NCBI GenBank assembly: GCA_018105865.1
Contig: CM030869.1
Coordinates: forward strand, 186,001 to 250,000
Direction of reading: 5' to 3'
Source: Metaphire vulgaris
Lineage: Eukaryota; Annelida; Clitellata; Crassiclitellata; Megascolecidae
DNA: 64,000 bases
The translations under genes were made by a program, and so were the position numbers. Numbering within the stretch: position 1 is the stretch's first letter; every line of letters starts with the position of its first letter. Below the pieces are notes generated by a model, which worked only from the letters and a program-made list of their open reading frames with translations, was not told where the DNA came from and made no database searches. Positions 1-10,277 of this stretch are shown here, piece by piece.

Positions 1-65
1 GCAAGTATATCATGCTACTTACTGTAGTCTAACAATTGCTACAGTAAGTAGCATGATATACTTGC
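1..65. repeat. Perfect inverted repeat, 27-bp arms
   Basis: Bases 1-27 are the exact reverse complement of 39-65, with an 11-base loop. The left flank is outside the window, so a target duplication cannot be tested. The right arm ends in TACTTGC, part of the 8-bp target duplication of the next element, so the hairpin was there before that insertion. Confidence 0.85.
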
Positions 66-66
66 T

Positions 67-321
67 CAGGGCCTCCGAGAGGGGGGCAGGGGGCAACTGC
101 ACAGGGGCCCGGCGGTCTGGAGGGGGCCCGGGCCGATGATGAATATGTATAATTAACAACAAAATGAATAATAACACTAAAGAATGGTTAAAATGTCAGT
201 TCAGCAGAGGGGCCCGGCGAGCACAAGGGGGCCCGGGACAGCCGACAAGCAAAAAAAAGGTCGTCAAGAAATTATTATGACTTCTCAAGAGGGGCCCCCG
301 GAATTTCTCTCGGAGGGCCTG
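67..321. mobile_element. Non-autonomous hAT-type MITE, GC-rich family
   Basis: The ends are CAGGGCCTCCGAGAG and CTCTCGGAGGGCCTG, imperfect inverted copies of each other. The 8-bp direct repeat TACTTGCT lies immediately outside (59-66 and 322-329), the duplication length expected of hAT elements. The interior is rich in GGGGCCC blocks and contains GACAAGCAAAAAAAAGGTCG at 244-263. It encodes no transposase. A diverged relative lies at 50261-51992. Confidence 0.85.
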
Positions 322-386
322 TACTTGCTACCCTTCTGTGTATACTACAGTTTTTGTCCTAGACGCTGCAATGAGTACGTGATGAC

Positions 387-431
387 CTACTAAGTGACAA
401 AATACTAGGCAAGTATTTTGTCACTTAGTAG
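387..431. repeat. Perfect inverted repeat, 20-bp arms
   Basis: Bases 387-406 pair exactly with 412-431 around the 5-base loop AGGCA. No direct repeat flanks it. It could be a small foldback element or a hairpin RNA source; the sequence does not decide. Confidence 0.8.
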
Positions 432-1969
432 CCCAACTTATGTAGCCTCTTATGGCTTATTGTAGTGAACATTTGAACTCACCGTTTAGCATTTCAGGTG
501 CTCTTACAGGTGCAAACACTTTCGAATGCAACTGCTCCGTGTTTACACAATTCATACGATGTCTTCAACGAAACTGCTCTTAGAATTTTCATGTTTTTCT
601 GTCTTTCGAGATACTTCGAGTTTTAAAACTTGGCTTTGGCCCCCAAATTCAGAAAACTTGCAATCTTTTCTTTCAAAAATTGATAAAATTTAGTTCTATT
701 GCAAAGATGACGCGCATAGGGCCTAAGTGATGGCGTCCCTAATTCTGTGATCCTGGGTTCGCCGCTGCAGTTTACAACAGAGCTAAGCAACCTCATTGGT
801 CTCCTTGAAGGTCATCTGTAGGTCATTCAGGAGAACGGGAAAATATTCTGATATCTATTTATAGAACAAGCACTAAGAAACTTCGTCTCCTCTTTCACAA
901 ATGAATGCATTTTCTGGCATTTAGGCCTATTTTCTCACACAAAAGATGACGTCGAAGTGCGCTTTGATCGACAGAGAGGAGTAGAGGAGTGACATTCACA
1001 GACAGCCAATAGCAGAGCGTCACTTAGGTCAACGATCAAAGATTCCGGGTCATCTGGCCTTTGGGCCATCTGACCTTTGGGCCATCTGACCTTTGGGCCG
1101 TCTGGCCATCGGGGCATTTGATTAGACAAGAGAAGCAGAATAAGGAGATGCTTGGATGGGATTAAAGTCTATCTCCATTCAGATAATCATCATGAATCAT
1201 TGTTTCTGCAAAGTGAATTAAGTGATCGATTGAACGATAATCTCTGAAGACAACTACCCTGGCAAAATGACTGACTCCGCCCCATTGCCTTCATCCGCAC
1301 CCTCCCTACGCACCCATCTCCCTAACCTACGAGGGACCGCCGTTTGGATGGCGTTGATTTAAAACAGCTGTTTTTGGAAAGCCTTTGGCTAAGTAATCGT
1401 CGTCCGTCGTAGTTAAGAATCGCAATTATTACGACTTTTGTCTGGTCCGTCTGCTGACCTTTGGACCATCTCAGCCGGCATACTGAATGATTAGACAAGA
1501 GAAGCAGAATTACTAAACAGGTGCTTTTGTATGAATGCGGTTGGATAATCCTTTGATCAGCGATATAATCGCCGAGTTATTAACTATTAAGGTAATTGTA
1601 ATTGTGCGTTGGTTCTTCTTGTGAACTTTATTCGAAGTCGTTTGGTTTTCGAACTTAAAGCGACGGAGCATTTGAGTGGATGAGTGGATGGATCTGCTGC
1701 AGAGTCTCTCTTCTTCGGTCCATTCGCTTTCTGACGAATGTCTTTTCTCGGGCGAATCTGACGCAGTCCTTGCTAAGTCATTTCGTGATCTCCATTTCTC
1801 TTTGATGCACAGTTTGATCACTTGTTTATGAGACGATCTGAGCGAATGAGCATCTGGGATTCTGGGGAGACGATGCATTCAGACGAGACCTCTGCGCATT
1901 TTTCCTCCAGTCTAACTGCTGCTCTCTGTCGTTCTTCCCCCCAATGACCTTTGCATTTGCTCTGCGGTC

Positions 1970-1972
<3 letters not shown>
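432..1972. other. No gene recognised; short tandem and direct repeats
   Basis: A 16-bp unit, CATCTGACCTTTGGGC, is repeated four times at 1051-1114. A 21-bp direct repeat (ATTAGACAAGAGAAGCAGAA plus T) occurs at 1121-1141 and 1490-1510, each time next to a CTGACCTTTGG-type segment, suggesting a 370-bp local duplication. ORFs here are short and resemble no family I know. Confidence 0.5.

Positions 1973-2039
<67 letters not shown>
1973..2039. repeat. (TC)n microsatellite
   Basis: About 33 uninterrupted TC units. The apparent arginine/glutamate-rich ORF on the minus strand is only this repeat. Confidence 0.97.
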
Positions 2040-2042
<3 letters not shown>

Positions 2043-2043
2043 A

Positions 2044-2710
2044 GTTTACGCACCCGTTGTTTGCGCACCTGTAGTATGCACACCAAGTTAAGTTTCAACG
2101 GTTAATAAGAATGCGAACAAATACCTCGCATTCCTTTATAGCCTTTCCTTTATAGCTTGACCGCTGGTCTCTGGCGTAGGGGTCGTCCATAAATGACTTA
2201 ACGCGCCCAGGGGAGGGGTCAGGAACTTTGTTACGAAGTGTGACGAGGGGAGGGGTTCCATAACTGCGACGTAACGCAAAATAAATCTGTAAGTGACAAC
2301 CTTTTTTCATTTTCTGCTTGTCAGGGTATTTGGAGATGGAAAAATACAATGATGGCTTTTTTGGCTTGTCAGTATGTGTGAAGAAGGACAAAATAGAAGG
2401 ATGAATGACCTTTAGTTTGCTTGACAAGACTTTTCGGTAGACGAAAAAGTGGGGTTGGCCCATTGTTAGGCCATATTAGGAGGTCTGGCTTTTTGTTACG
2501 TCGCGTTACGCAGGGGTGGAAGGGGGGTCAATAAAGTGTCAAAATCTCGTTATAATGGCCCAACGTTCTTAGTTCAAACATTAATTGTTAATTGTTAAGC
2601 CAGCGTCCAACGGTCAGGCTATAAAGGAATGCAACGCATTGTTATTAACCGTTGAAACTTAGCTTGGTGCGCATACTACAGGTGCGCAAACAACGGGTGC
2701 GCATACTACT
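2044..2710. mobile_element. Long-TIR foldback element with a nested insertion
   Basis: The left arm (about 2044-2172) and right arm (about 2600-2710) are inverted copies: both contain CAACGGTTAATAA and GCATTCCTTTATAGC, and outside these GCACCCGTTGTTTGCGCACC. The right side continues as an imperfect array of GGTGCGCA(A/T)AC(T)AC units to about 2763. Between the arms (about 2173-2600) is a different repeat starting GGTCGTCCATAAATGAC. It contains two degenerate copies of the TTTTTTGCTTGTCAG motif (about 2293-2325 and 2351-2372). No coding sequence was recognised. Confidence 0.6.
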
Positions 2711-2763
2711 AGTGTGCAAACTCCCAGGTGCGCAAAGTCGCAAACTACTGGTGCGCATACTAT

Positions 2764-3664
2764 GCAATACCAAGACAGCAGCAGCAACTTTCTTTCAATC
2801 ACTTGTTTATCTGGCATTCATTGACATTTATCTAGGGCCATCATAGTAATTGACTAGACACGACATCAATCAAGCGCAGTGACGCGGAAGATTCAGATTA
2901 CAGAGATGCAGCAGCAGCAGCAGCAGCAGTCCTGCATATCAGGTGTCGATGCAAAAGCGAAAGGTCATCTGTTTAGTGTTTCGGTCTCTTTGCATTTAGA
3001 ACAGTCAGACGAATCGGAGTTGATTGCTTCCTCCTTCAGCGAATACCCGTTTTCTTCTTAAATGGTTCTCTTTTCCTTTCACAGTTGTCATCGCACGAAA
3101 CTCGCCTCTATAAGGTCCTAGAGAAGAACTATTGCCTTCTGCACCAGAGGACCGTGTTGGGACTTTTGATAGGCTGCCATAGGGAAGGGGAAGGCACAGG
3201 GGTTTGTGGTCCCCACTTTTTCATCCAAGTTTATCGTCTTCTGCTTTGTGCACTAATTCTCGTCACTTAAAAGCCCCGTTGAGCCCGACCTTTGACCCCA
3301 TGATGCGCTCAGTGCACAGCAGAGGTCGTTCGACGGATGTTTTCGTGTTTCAGTCAAATGCTTTGCTTATAAAAGAGCGACGGTAGTTGTGCTCTTTGTC
3401 TATTCATTATCATGCCTATAACAATAAATAATTATTATTTACACACTAACTCCTGTTCAGAGCAAGTCTCTTTTCGTTCTTCTGCATCTTTTGGTGACCT
3501 TTCAATCTCAGTCGAATTCCGTCTATTCAGTGATTACGAAACTTCCATTTCCTGATATAAAGGGCAAAAGCGGCATTTGAATAGAAACAAGTTCTCATCG
3601 AACTGCAAAGCCTCTCAAATGACACACCGACTGAGGCACGTAAATTGACATCTCGCAATGTTCT
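2764..3664. other. No gene recognised; short CAG run
   Basis: Unique-looking sequence with a seven-unit GCA run near 2908-2929. Several 60-aa ORFs are no longer than chance would give, and none resembles a known domain. Confidence 0.4.
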
Positions 3665-3666
3665 AG

Positions 3667-3689
3667 AGCTGAGAGAGAGAGAGAGAGAG

Positions 3690-3748
<59 letters not shown>

Positions 3749-3900
3749 CAGAGAGAGAGAGAGAGATAGAGACAGAGAGAGACAGACAGACAGAGACAGA
3801 GAGAGACAGACAGACAGAGACAGAGAGACAAAGAGCGACAGAGAGAGAAAGAGAGACAGAGACAGAGAGGGGCAGAGACAGAGAGACAGAGGGGCGACGG
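3667..3900. repeat. Compound GA / GACA microsatellite
   Basis: A pure GA tract grades into GAGACAGACAGA units. Open frames on both strands here (Arg/Glu and Ser/Leu rich) are translation artefacts of the repeat. A short similar tract follows at about 3965-4025. Confidence 0.95.
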
Positions 3901-4152
3901 AACAATGCAGAGATTCGCTGCGATGACATTTTAATCATTGAATGGCCGGATGCTGTACCGAGACATAGACAGAGAGTGAGACAAGAGAGAGAAAGAAAGA
4001 GAGATACAGACAGACAGACTGACAGAGCAGATTGAGGCAGCTTTTTACGTACTGGAAACTGAGTTACAGCAATCTGTTGTCAGACTAATCAGAAGTCGAA
4101 TGACGGAGAAGCATCAGTCGTAGTGTATTATTATTCGCTGTTCGTCGCCTAA

Positions 4153-4448
4153 AGGTGATGGGACACTACCCGCGCTTTGCGCGAATTCATTTTGACGTCC
4201 TTTGCGATCGTGTTGAACGTGTAGGAGCGATTTTCAACACAGGCAAAAATTAAGCCACGCCTACAACAGTTGATGTAGCGCTGAAATAATGGCAGACGAA
4301 GAGTTAGTGGCTATTTGCGGAATGATGATTTTAACAACATGTATCATCGCATCGGTACCTGCTTTGTAGAAAGAAAAGAAGTCGTAGAAACCCAGAAAGG
4401 CTAAACTTTGGCCTTGGTCATGACCACGGCGATATATAAGTTGTCTTG

Positions 4449-4483
<35 letters not shown>

Positions 4484-5086
4484 TATACCGGTAAATAAAG
4501 AAGCGTTTAGCTTTCAAATTTATTTCACTCCATTTCGTTGCATTGCGTGTAGATTCATTGTGTAATATATACATTCATGATTCACGCACCTGGTGTGGAC
4601 TGCAGTTTTCCTGCAATTTCGAGCCATATCGATGGCTTTTATCACTTTCTTATACGTATCGCATGTGCTATCCCATAAAATGGGATGCGCCGCCACCTCA
4701 TTCAATATATTTTTATCAAATTTATATCAAATTCACTTTTTTTAGCCATGATTAATTTTCTCTTCTTTTCTCTTTATTTCAAAGTATTTGGGGGCTGACC
4801 ATAGATTTATTATTAATATATTAAAGTCTATGGGGCTGACGTTTCAACTGATACCTGATTGGTCGAAAAGTCAAAATGAACGCGACCGAAACTCGGGTGA
4901 ATGTGCAACCACAATCAGTCGTGCGCGGCGGCGTTGATTTTCTCCCCTCCGTGTGCTTGCACGCGATCAATGTATGCTAATGTCCCAGTCACCATTCGAA
5001 AGCGGCTTATCATTCAAGCATTGAAAGCGCTTTCGCAAAGGACGTCAAAATGAACTCACGCAAAGCGCGCTAATGTCCCATCACCT
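4153..5086. mobile_element. PIF/Harbinger-derived non-autonomous element 1
   Basis: Terminal inverted repeats begin AGGTGATGGGACA and continue with CGCGCTTTGCG and TTCATTTTGACGTCCTTTGC, mirrored at 5031-5086. Flanking bases are TAA (left) and TTA (right), fitting the 3-bp TWA target of PIF/Harbinger. The left half holds a decayed plus-strand segment starting ATGGCAGACGAAGAG, homologous to the transposase start in element 2. The right half holds a minus-strand MADF-like remnant (4520-4705) reading AAHPILWD. The pairing of transposase start and opposing MADF gene start indicates an internally deleted two-gene Harbinger element. Confidence 0.75.
4800..4832. mobile_element. 33-bp palindromic element with 8-bp target duplication
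   Basis: The sequence runs from CATAGATTTATTA to ATATTAAAGTCTATG and is an imperfect palindrome. It is bounded by GGGCTGAC on both sides (4792-4799 and 4833-4840). A 30-bp sister copy at 25326-25355 has the same ends but a different 8-bp duplication. It sits inside Harbinger element 1, so it inserted afterwards. Confidence 0.75.
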
Positions 5087-5228
5087 TTAAGCGGCTGCCT
5101 CACTTAACGATTAAGTCAGCGGACTCAGTCGTTGATTTTGACGGCAAACCAATCCACCGACGTTTAGTCTTGTCTGGAAACAAGAAATAAGCCACGCCTA
5201 CAAACGCTGATGTAGCTCACATTTTAAG

Positions 5229-5528
5229 ATGGCTGACCAGGAATTTGACGCTTTGTTATTATGTGGATTAATTTTGACGGTTATTGCATCTGCACGTGCA
5301 TTATCCGCACAAAGGAAATCCCGAAAAAAGAGAAAGGTCTGGGTGAGACCCTGGATACGGTGTAGGGAACTAAAGGGAGCCTACCATACCCTAATCCTGG
5401 AGCTCACCGAGATAGACCAACAGGCCTTTCTCAGCGATCTCAAGCCATACCGCCGTTTTTTTTATAACTTTCCTTGTATAGATCGTCGCGATAGTCCCAT
5501 AAAATGGGTTGTGCCGCGATTTCACTAA
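5229..5528 (+). pseudogene. N-terminal fragment of a Harbinger transposase
   Basis: The 99-aa frame begins at ATG 5229. Around residues 28-45 it has the basic stretch RKSRKKRKVWVRPWI, then a segment ending ALSDLKPYRRFF-like, matching the start of HARBI1-type transposases (a WVRPW segment before the DDE nuclease). The catalytic DDE domain is absent because the element is internally deleted. The last residues read into the opposing MADF remnant, so this is not a functional protein. Confidence 0.65.
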
Positions 5529-5667
5529 GGAGATTCAAGTCGAATTCACTCTTCGACATGTTTCTTGTCCTATTCCCGTCCAAATTTTCCACAAAGTGTC
5601 CTCGTTTCGCTGTTGTTATTGTCAACTCGCGCGCTGACCTTTGGACTGAAATCTGATTGGCTGACAA
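5440..5667 (-). pseudogene. N-terminal fragment of a MADF-domain gene
   Basis: The frame contains FDLNLLSEIAAQPILWD followed by YRDDLYKESYKK, the start of a MADF (Myb/SANT-like) domain as carried by the second gene of PIF/Harbinger elements. The domain stops about a third of the way through. Element 1 has a parallel fragment with AAHPILWD. Confidence 0.6.
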
Positions 5668-5875
5668 GTCAGAAAATCCGACGACGAAGTCGGCCAGATC
5701 GTGTATTCAGATTATCTGGCGGACGTTTACTCCCCACCCCGAACGTCCCGCTGACAAAGTCAGCCAGTGAGGCAGCTGTCCTTTGCAGCTGGCTTATCAT
5801 TCAGGCGGATTCGGTCGCCGACAAGTTGGCCGACTAAATCCGATGACTAAATCGTTCAGTGAGGCACCCGCTTTA

Positions 5876-7242
5876 GATGACATTGATTCAGCAAATGGAC
5901 TGGCATGCATCCATGGCAGATCATTCATATTCCCTGATAGGTCCTTTCGAGAACAAATTTTTCTTATCATCTTCGTCATCCAGTAGTTTACGAAAAGATA
6001 TCCAACGAAATTAGTTTGCAGAAAACTTCGGTCATTTTCAATTTCAACGATTGACAGAATTTTATCTCTTGAAAACAAATTTGCCGAGAAAAATTAAGCA
6101 AAATACGAAAGCTGTTGCTTGTCTGTCGGGAGATTTATTTCAGAAATTACTTATTCGAACTGACAGGACATGTATGCAGTGGCCTTGAGAACTTATCAGC
6201 AGAAAAACTTCGGTGCTCCAGTTCCGCCATTAAGCTCTCTACATCATCCAGCCTATACCTATGTATGTCTGCCTGTCCCTTTGTATGTCCGTCTGTCTAC
6301 CCAGTCACTCTATAGTTGTGATGTCTAAACTGCTGCACGGCATAGATTTCCAACGCCTTTTCGTTCTTCCTGCGCCTGGCGTCGAATCTTATTTTCCGAT
6401 TCAGTTATGATAACAGACGATGCCAATTTAACCCCGTGGACCCGTAAAGCCGCAAAACCGGCTTTCGTTAGCGTTACATAAACCAGAGAACCCGTTTTTG
6501 AGTTATCCATTGCTTCTGGAGGACATAGACCATTCATTGTTCGCTGAAGAACAAGCAATCATTGGACAATTGGATGTGTCAATAACAAAGGCACGCCATC
6601 CAATAGGGGACAGACATCCCACTTGCATACCATACCACACTCGCTAGAGAACAATGAAGCAAATTACCGCTTTTGTGTCGTCTTGTCACAGAAGCAATTA
6701 AATTGACGGTCTCAGCCGACCCAAATGCCTGTAGATGCGGTCGCATACCTTTCGTCGATAAGGCTTTCAGCATCATATTCCTTGGACCGGGTAGCGTACG
6801 CTCAAACAGGTGGCGATTTGTGACCTGGAGCAGTGGGGGGGGGGTATTTCGAGCTTGGGGGAATGTAGTTGTTGGAAGATGCAGCAGTAGGGGGTGCAGT
6901 TGGGCAGTGCGGGAATTCCCCCTCCCCCTACAAATCGCGCCCTGCGCTCAAACCACTAAGGAGGATATTCTATGCTTGGAAGTAAACTCAGTTCGTTGGC
7001 GGGCATAATTTATCCAGCGTAAATAATAATAAATATGTCTAAATTTCGCCGGAATAGTGACATCCCGTCTGCGCCAAAGCGGCCACGAATTATATTATAT
7101 TATATCATATTATAATATATATGTATTATATTATATATATATTATACGGTATATATATATACATATTTTGCCAGGAAAACCGCTTTCGACCAGAAGTGGT
7201 ACTGGTCGCCCAATAAGTTGCTGGAAACTCTGATCTTCGGAA
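5876..7242. other. No host gene recognised; decayed repeat and AT-rich tract
   Basis: Around 6230-6570 the sequence has TGTCTGTCTAC-like runs next to a minus-strand frame (VHGVKLASSVIITESENKIR), which looks like a decayed dispersed repeat rather than a host gene. A short C/G-rich stretch lies at 6830-6920. 7085-7165 is AT-rich low-complexity DNA. Confidence 0.4.
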
Positions 7243-7491
7243 CAGTGGCGTAACGTGGGGGGGCGCACTTTGTTGACAGCCCCCCGGGCGAGGGGGGCCC
7301 CCGAAGAGGGGTCTAAGCTAGGGTTATGTTAGGGTTAACCGTAATTAAACCCTAGAAATGATGCGGTGACCTTTTTTTTGCTCGTCAGGCTAAAAAAGGA
7401 GGCGATAACGTTTTTTTGCTCGTCAGCTCGAAACTTGGGGCCCCCACGGCAAAGATGCCCCCCGGGCCCCAAAAGTCACGCTACGCCACTG
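7243..7491. mobile_element. MITE with CAGTGGCGTA ends
   Basis: It starts CAGTGGCGTAACGTG and ends CACGCTACGCCACTG, inverted copies. The same ends define the elements at 18360-18565 and 23574-24847, which have clear 8-bp target duplications; here none is visible. The interior carries GC-rich blocks and two copies of the shared motif on the minus strand (TTTTTTTGCTCGTCAG at about 7374-7389 and 7410-7425). Confidence 0.75.
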
Positions 7492-8004
7492 GATGGCGCT
7501 TAAGAGAGCTGGTTTCTTCTATTACAGGTTTTATAGACCACACAATATTATAAAATTGATACCCTGTTTGAAATTGGACAACGCAAGGCCTAGTGCTACA
7601 GTATAGATATGCAAAAATTCAGAAGAGTGATGAAACGAATTAAAACCACATATTCTTATGTCCCCATCTTTGTTGTGTCAAACCGTACTAGAATTGTCAA
7701 TATATTCTGTCTAAATTATTTTCTAGAGCTTTCGAAATGCCAAGAAAAATGAGCCATTTGCAGTGGCGTCGCCAGGAATTTTTGGTTGGAGGGGAGGCAA
7801 AAGGGGCTAGCATGTCAGATTCCTTACCCACCCCTATCCCCCCCCCCCACAGAAAACTTTCTCACCGGATTTGCGCGAATCTGGTAGGTGGTCTGGGGCA
7901 CACCAACTGACAAACATCCCAAAGTGACAAACTCCGAGTTGACAAGTCAGTTGGATAATATACTTTATCCTCATTCTCTTCTGTGATATGAATCAGGGTT
8001 ACTT
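7492..8004. other. No gene; fragment of a CAGTGGCGT repeat
   Basis: A left end reading CAGTGGCGTCGCCAGGAAT begins at about 7762 and runs into C/G-rich sequence to about 7900, with no matching right end. The rest is AT-rich and unassigned. Confidence 0.4.
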
Positions 8005-8315
8005 CTAGGATTGTGAATTTGGGGGTGTCGGGAAAATCTGGGGTGTGTGGTTATTTTCTAGGATTGTGAATTGAGGGGGGTCGGGAAAATATGGGGTGTC
8101 TCGTAATTTGGAAGGAAGCCTCAACCAAAAAAGTCTGACAAGCAAAAAATGGTCAATCTGAAGATAAAAGTTGGAGGTGTCCTTCACCATTTGGGGGAGG
8201 GGGTGTTGAGGGCTAACTAATATGCATTTTGTATGCATACCATTGTCACATTACCAATTGTTGGGGGTGTCGACCTCAAATTGGGGACGGGGTGTGTGGG
8301 GGGTGTAAAAATATC
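8005..8315. repeat. Dispersed repeat, GGGGGTGTCGACCTC family
   Basis: The segment has blocks of GGGGTGTC, CTGACAAGCAAAAAATGGTC at 8137-8156, a TGCATTTTGTATGCATACC stretch, and ends near GGGGGGTGTAAAAATAT. An inverted copy with the same order of blocks lies at 46795-47240. It looks like a short non-autonomous element, but I cannot fix its ends or target duplication. Confidence 0.65.
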
Positions 8316-9019
8316 CCTGGATATGAATAGAAAAAATGGTCATGAAAATCGTACAAAATCTACACAGAGTAAAATATCTTGTGCCATTCATCGTTGTCTT
8401 TTGAAGTCACTGCAGTTTCTCTTATCCAGCTGTGACATGTAATTGACAAAATGATCTGTTGACAGCGGATCCTGTCTGAATGACTTGACCACAACAGGAA
8501 ATAATAAATAAATGAAATGGAAAATGTAGCATCAAGAGACCAAACCACCGCAGTGCTGACTGAACTGAATTCTTCTGTGCTACCAAAATACCATTGGCAG
8601 AGAAAAACATTAGACGACCTAATATTAGGCTTTGGCCATTTAAATACTGCACATCAACAACAACAACAATAATAATGCACTTCTATAGCACCAGTTCTAA
8701 TACCCAAGGGTATCAATCGATGGTACTTCAAATCCAGCTTTTACTTGCTTATAATTGCACAAGCTATCAATTATCAATAAACACTCCTGAGAATTAAAAC
8801 TTGGAAATGAGAAACAGAACTAAAGGAAATTAACACCGGGACAAATATTTAATAACTTCCAAGACACAACACAAAATCTACAGAGAACAAAAATAGCACA
8901 GTATCAAGCAATATAATTTAATGTAAATAGCTATTTATTTATATTGTACCTAATCAATTAATGTTAACAAGCACACTACAATGCCAATGATTATAAACAC
9001 AATCGAACAGAGAACAAAC
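8316..9019. other. No coding exon recognised
   Basis: This is where the remaining C-terminal exons of the GDAP2-like gene would be expected. No segment resembling the conserved YFVHPT region of GDAP2 was found on the minus strand. A plus-strand repeat-like segment near 8675-8790 contains TTCTATAGCACCAG, similar to the TATAGCGC segments elsewhere in the window. Confidence 0.4.
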
Positions 9020-10277
9020 CGAGAATCAAGAACATGAAGAAGACGCTTGAGACATTCGGACGAAGGATGAGACTCTGCTTCGGCCAAAGTGTGAATGTAG
9101 ACAAAGACGTATTTACTCTGCACCACAGTCTGCACCACAGAGTCCATCTGGTGGATGAAGTACAAGAACGCCTACAAAACACACGCACGCTCTAACTTAC
9201 ACTCAACATATCACAGCAGCTAACTATACAGTATACCAGATATAATGAGAAGAAAACAAACTGATACACACACACACACACACACACATCAGTCACAATC
9301 AATCAAATTGTCAACTAAAACTCATGAAACTAGAAATTAACCAAAAAGAAACAGGCCAATAAAAACAAATGGATTTCTCCGATCCTCACCTTATCACTGG
9401 TCAGATGACTTTTTGGATAATTTCGAGCGATGAAGACAACAACTGGGAGATTCTTCTTGTTGAATCCAGACTGATAAAGAAATCGAAAGCGTGAGACGTC
9501 GGCAAAGTTCTCGTTCTTTGCACGTTTGAGAAAACGTTCGTAACTGAGACGCCAAAAACAATGACATACGACAAAATATCAGATTACAGATTCCACTTTT
9601 GCAAATAAAAATCCATCGAATGAAACTGTCACAAGCGATGGATAAATAATCGAGCATAAAGACAAACTTAGACCAACTGACATCGCCTTCCGTTCTTCCT
9701 CTGACGGTGAAACGGCCAAGGCCTTGCTCCTCGTCATGCGCTCTTTATCTGCGTTTGCCTCCATCTTGGAAAATGCATGCTCTCCAATGGACAGGTTAGT
9801 CCCGAGGACCTCTCTTATTTCCTCTTCGTTGGGTCCATCATCAAAGTCGTCATCAACCTCGTCATCATCCTTCCCTGAAGAATTGGTCAAGCATAAACCA
9901 ATGAGAACAGTAACAACAGGGGCAGTTGGATTTCCTGGCAATTAAAAAGAACATCTCATGAGTTAATGCGAGTCACTGACAATGAGAGAGAGAGATACAG
10001 TAAATGAAATTTTAAAAGATATTCAGTCAAATTCTGTCAAGCCATTAATAATACAATTGATGGTATTGTGTAGCATCTGTTCTAACACCTGTAACCAAAA
10101 TTCTGACTGATATTGAACAACTTACCAGTAAGCAATTTTGCTGTTAATATCTTGGTTAAAAGGAAAGGGTGATGATCGTTTAATGGCGATCTCTTCCATC
10201 TGATTGTACGCCGGTACAAAGGTAAAACTCCACTGAATCAATTCATCCACTCTGACAACCGGACTGTTATCATCCAT
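9020..10277 (-). CDS. GDAP2: GDAP2-like (macro/CRAL-TRIO) gene, incomplete
   Basis: Four coding exons fit GDAP2: 10126-10277, 9682-9874, 9390-9543 and 9020-9171. The first starts MDDNSPVVRVDELIQW and ends at NSKIAYW with donor TG|GTAAG. The second, after TTCTTCAG, has an acidic stretch, then LSIGEHAFSKME, like the IGSHAFARME region of human GDAP2. The third and fourth (AT|GTCAGT donor to CAG acceptor in phase; AAG|GTGAGG) give FLYQSGFNKKNLPVVV and AFLYFIHQMDSVVQ then KYVFVYIHTL, the start of the CRAL-TRIO-type domain. Human GDAP2 has a macro domain of roughly 180 aa between exons one and two; here only 251 bp separate them, and direct splicing gives an early stop. The end of the CRAL-TRIO domain is also missing. 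A 5' untranslated exon probably ends at 10551 (ATGGAG|GTAAGT) and joins an acceptor at 10299. A (CA)n run lies in the intron near 9264-9288. GDAP2 function is poorly defined. Confidence 0.75.

Larger units (their letters stand above)
5090..5872. mobile_element. PIF/Harbinger-derived non-autonomous element 2
   Basis: Terminal inverted repeats AGCGGCTGCCTCACT and AGTGAGGCACCCGCT continue inward for about 45 bp. TTA flanks both sides (5087-5089 and 5873-5875), the 3-bp target typical of the superfamily. Its left TTA is also the right flank of element 1, so the two elements abut. The interior carries an N-terminal transposase fragment (plus) and an N-terminal MADF fragment (minus) in convergent orientation. 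Confidence 0.8.

Noticed and set aside
7318..7342. Interstitial telomere repeat
   Set aside because: Only two TTAGGG-like units occur, inside a MITE; too short and irregular.
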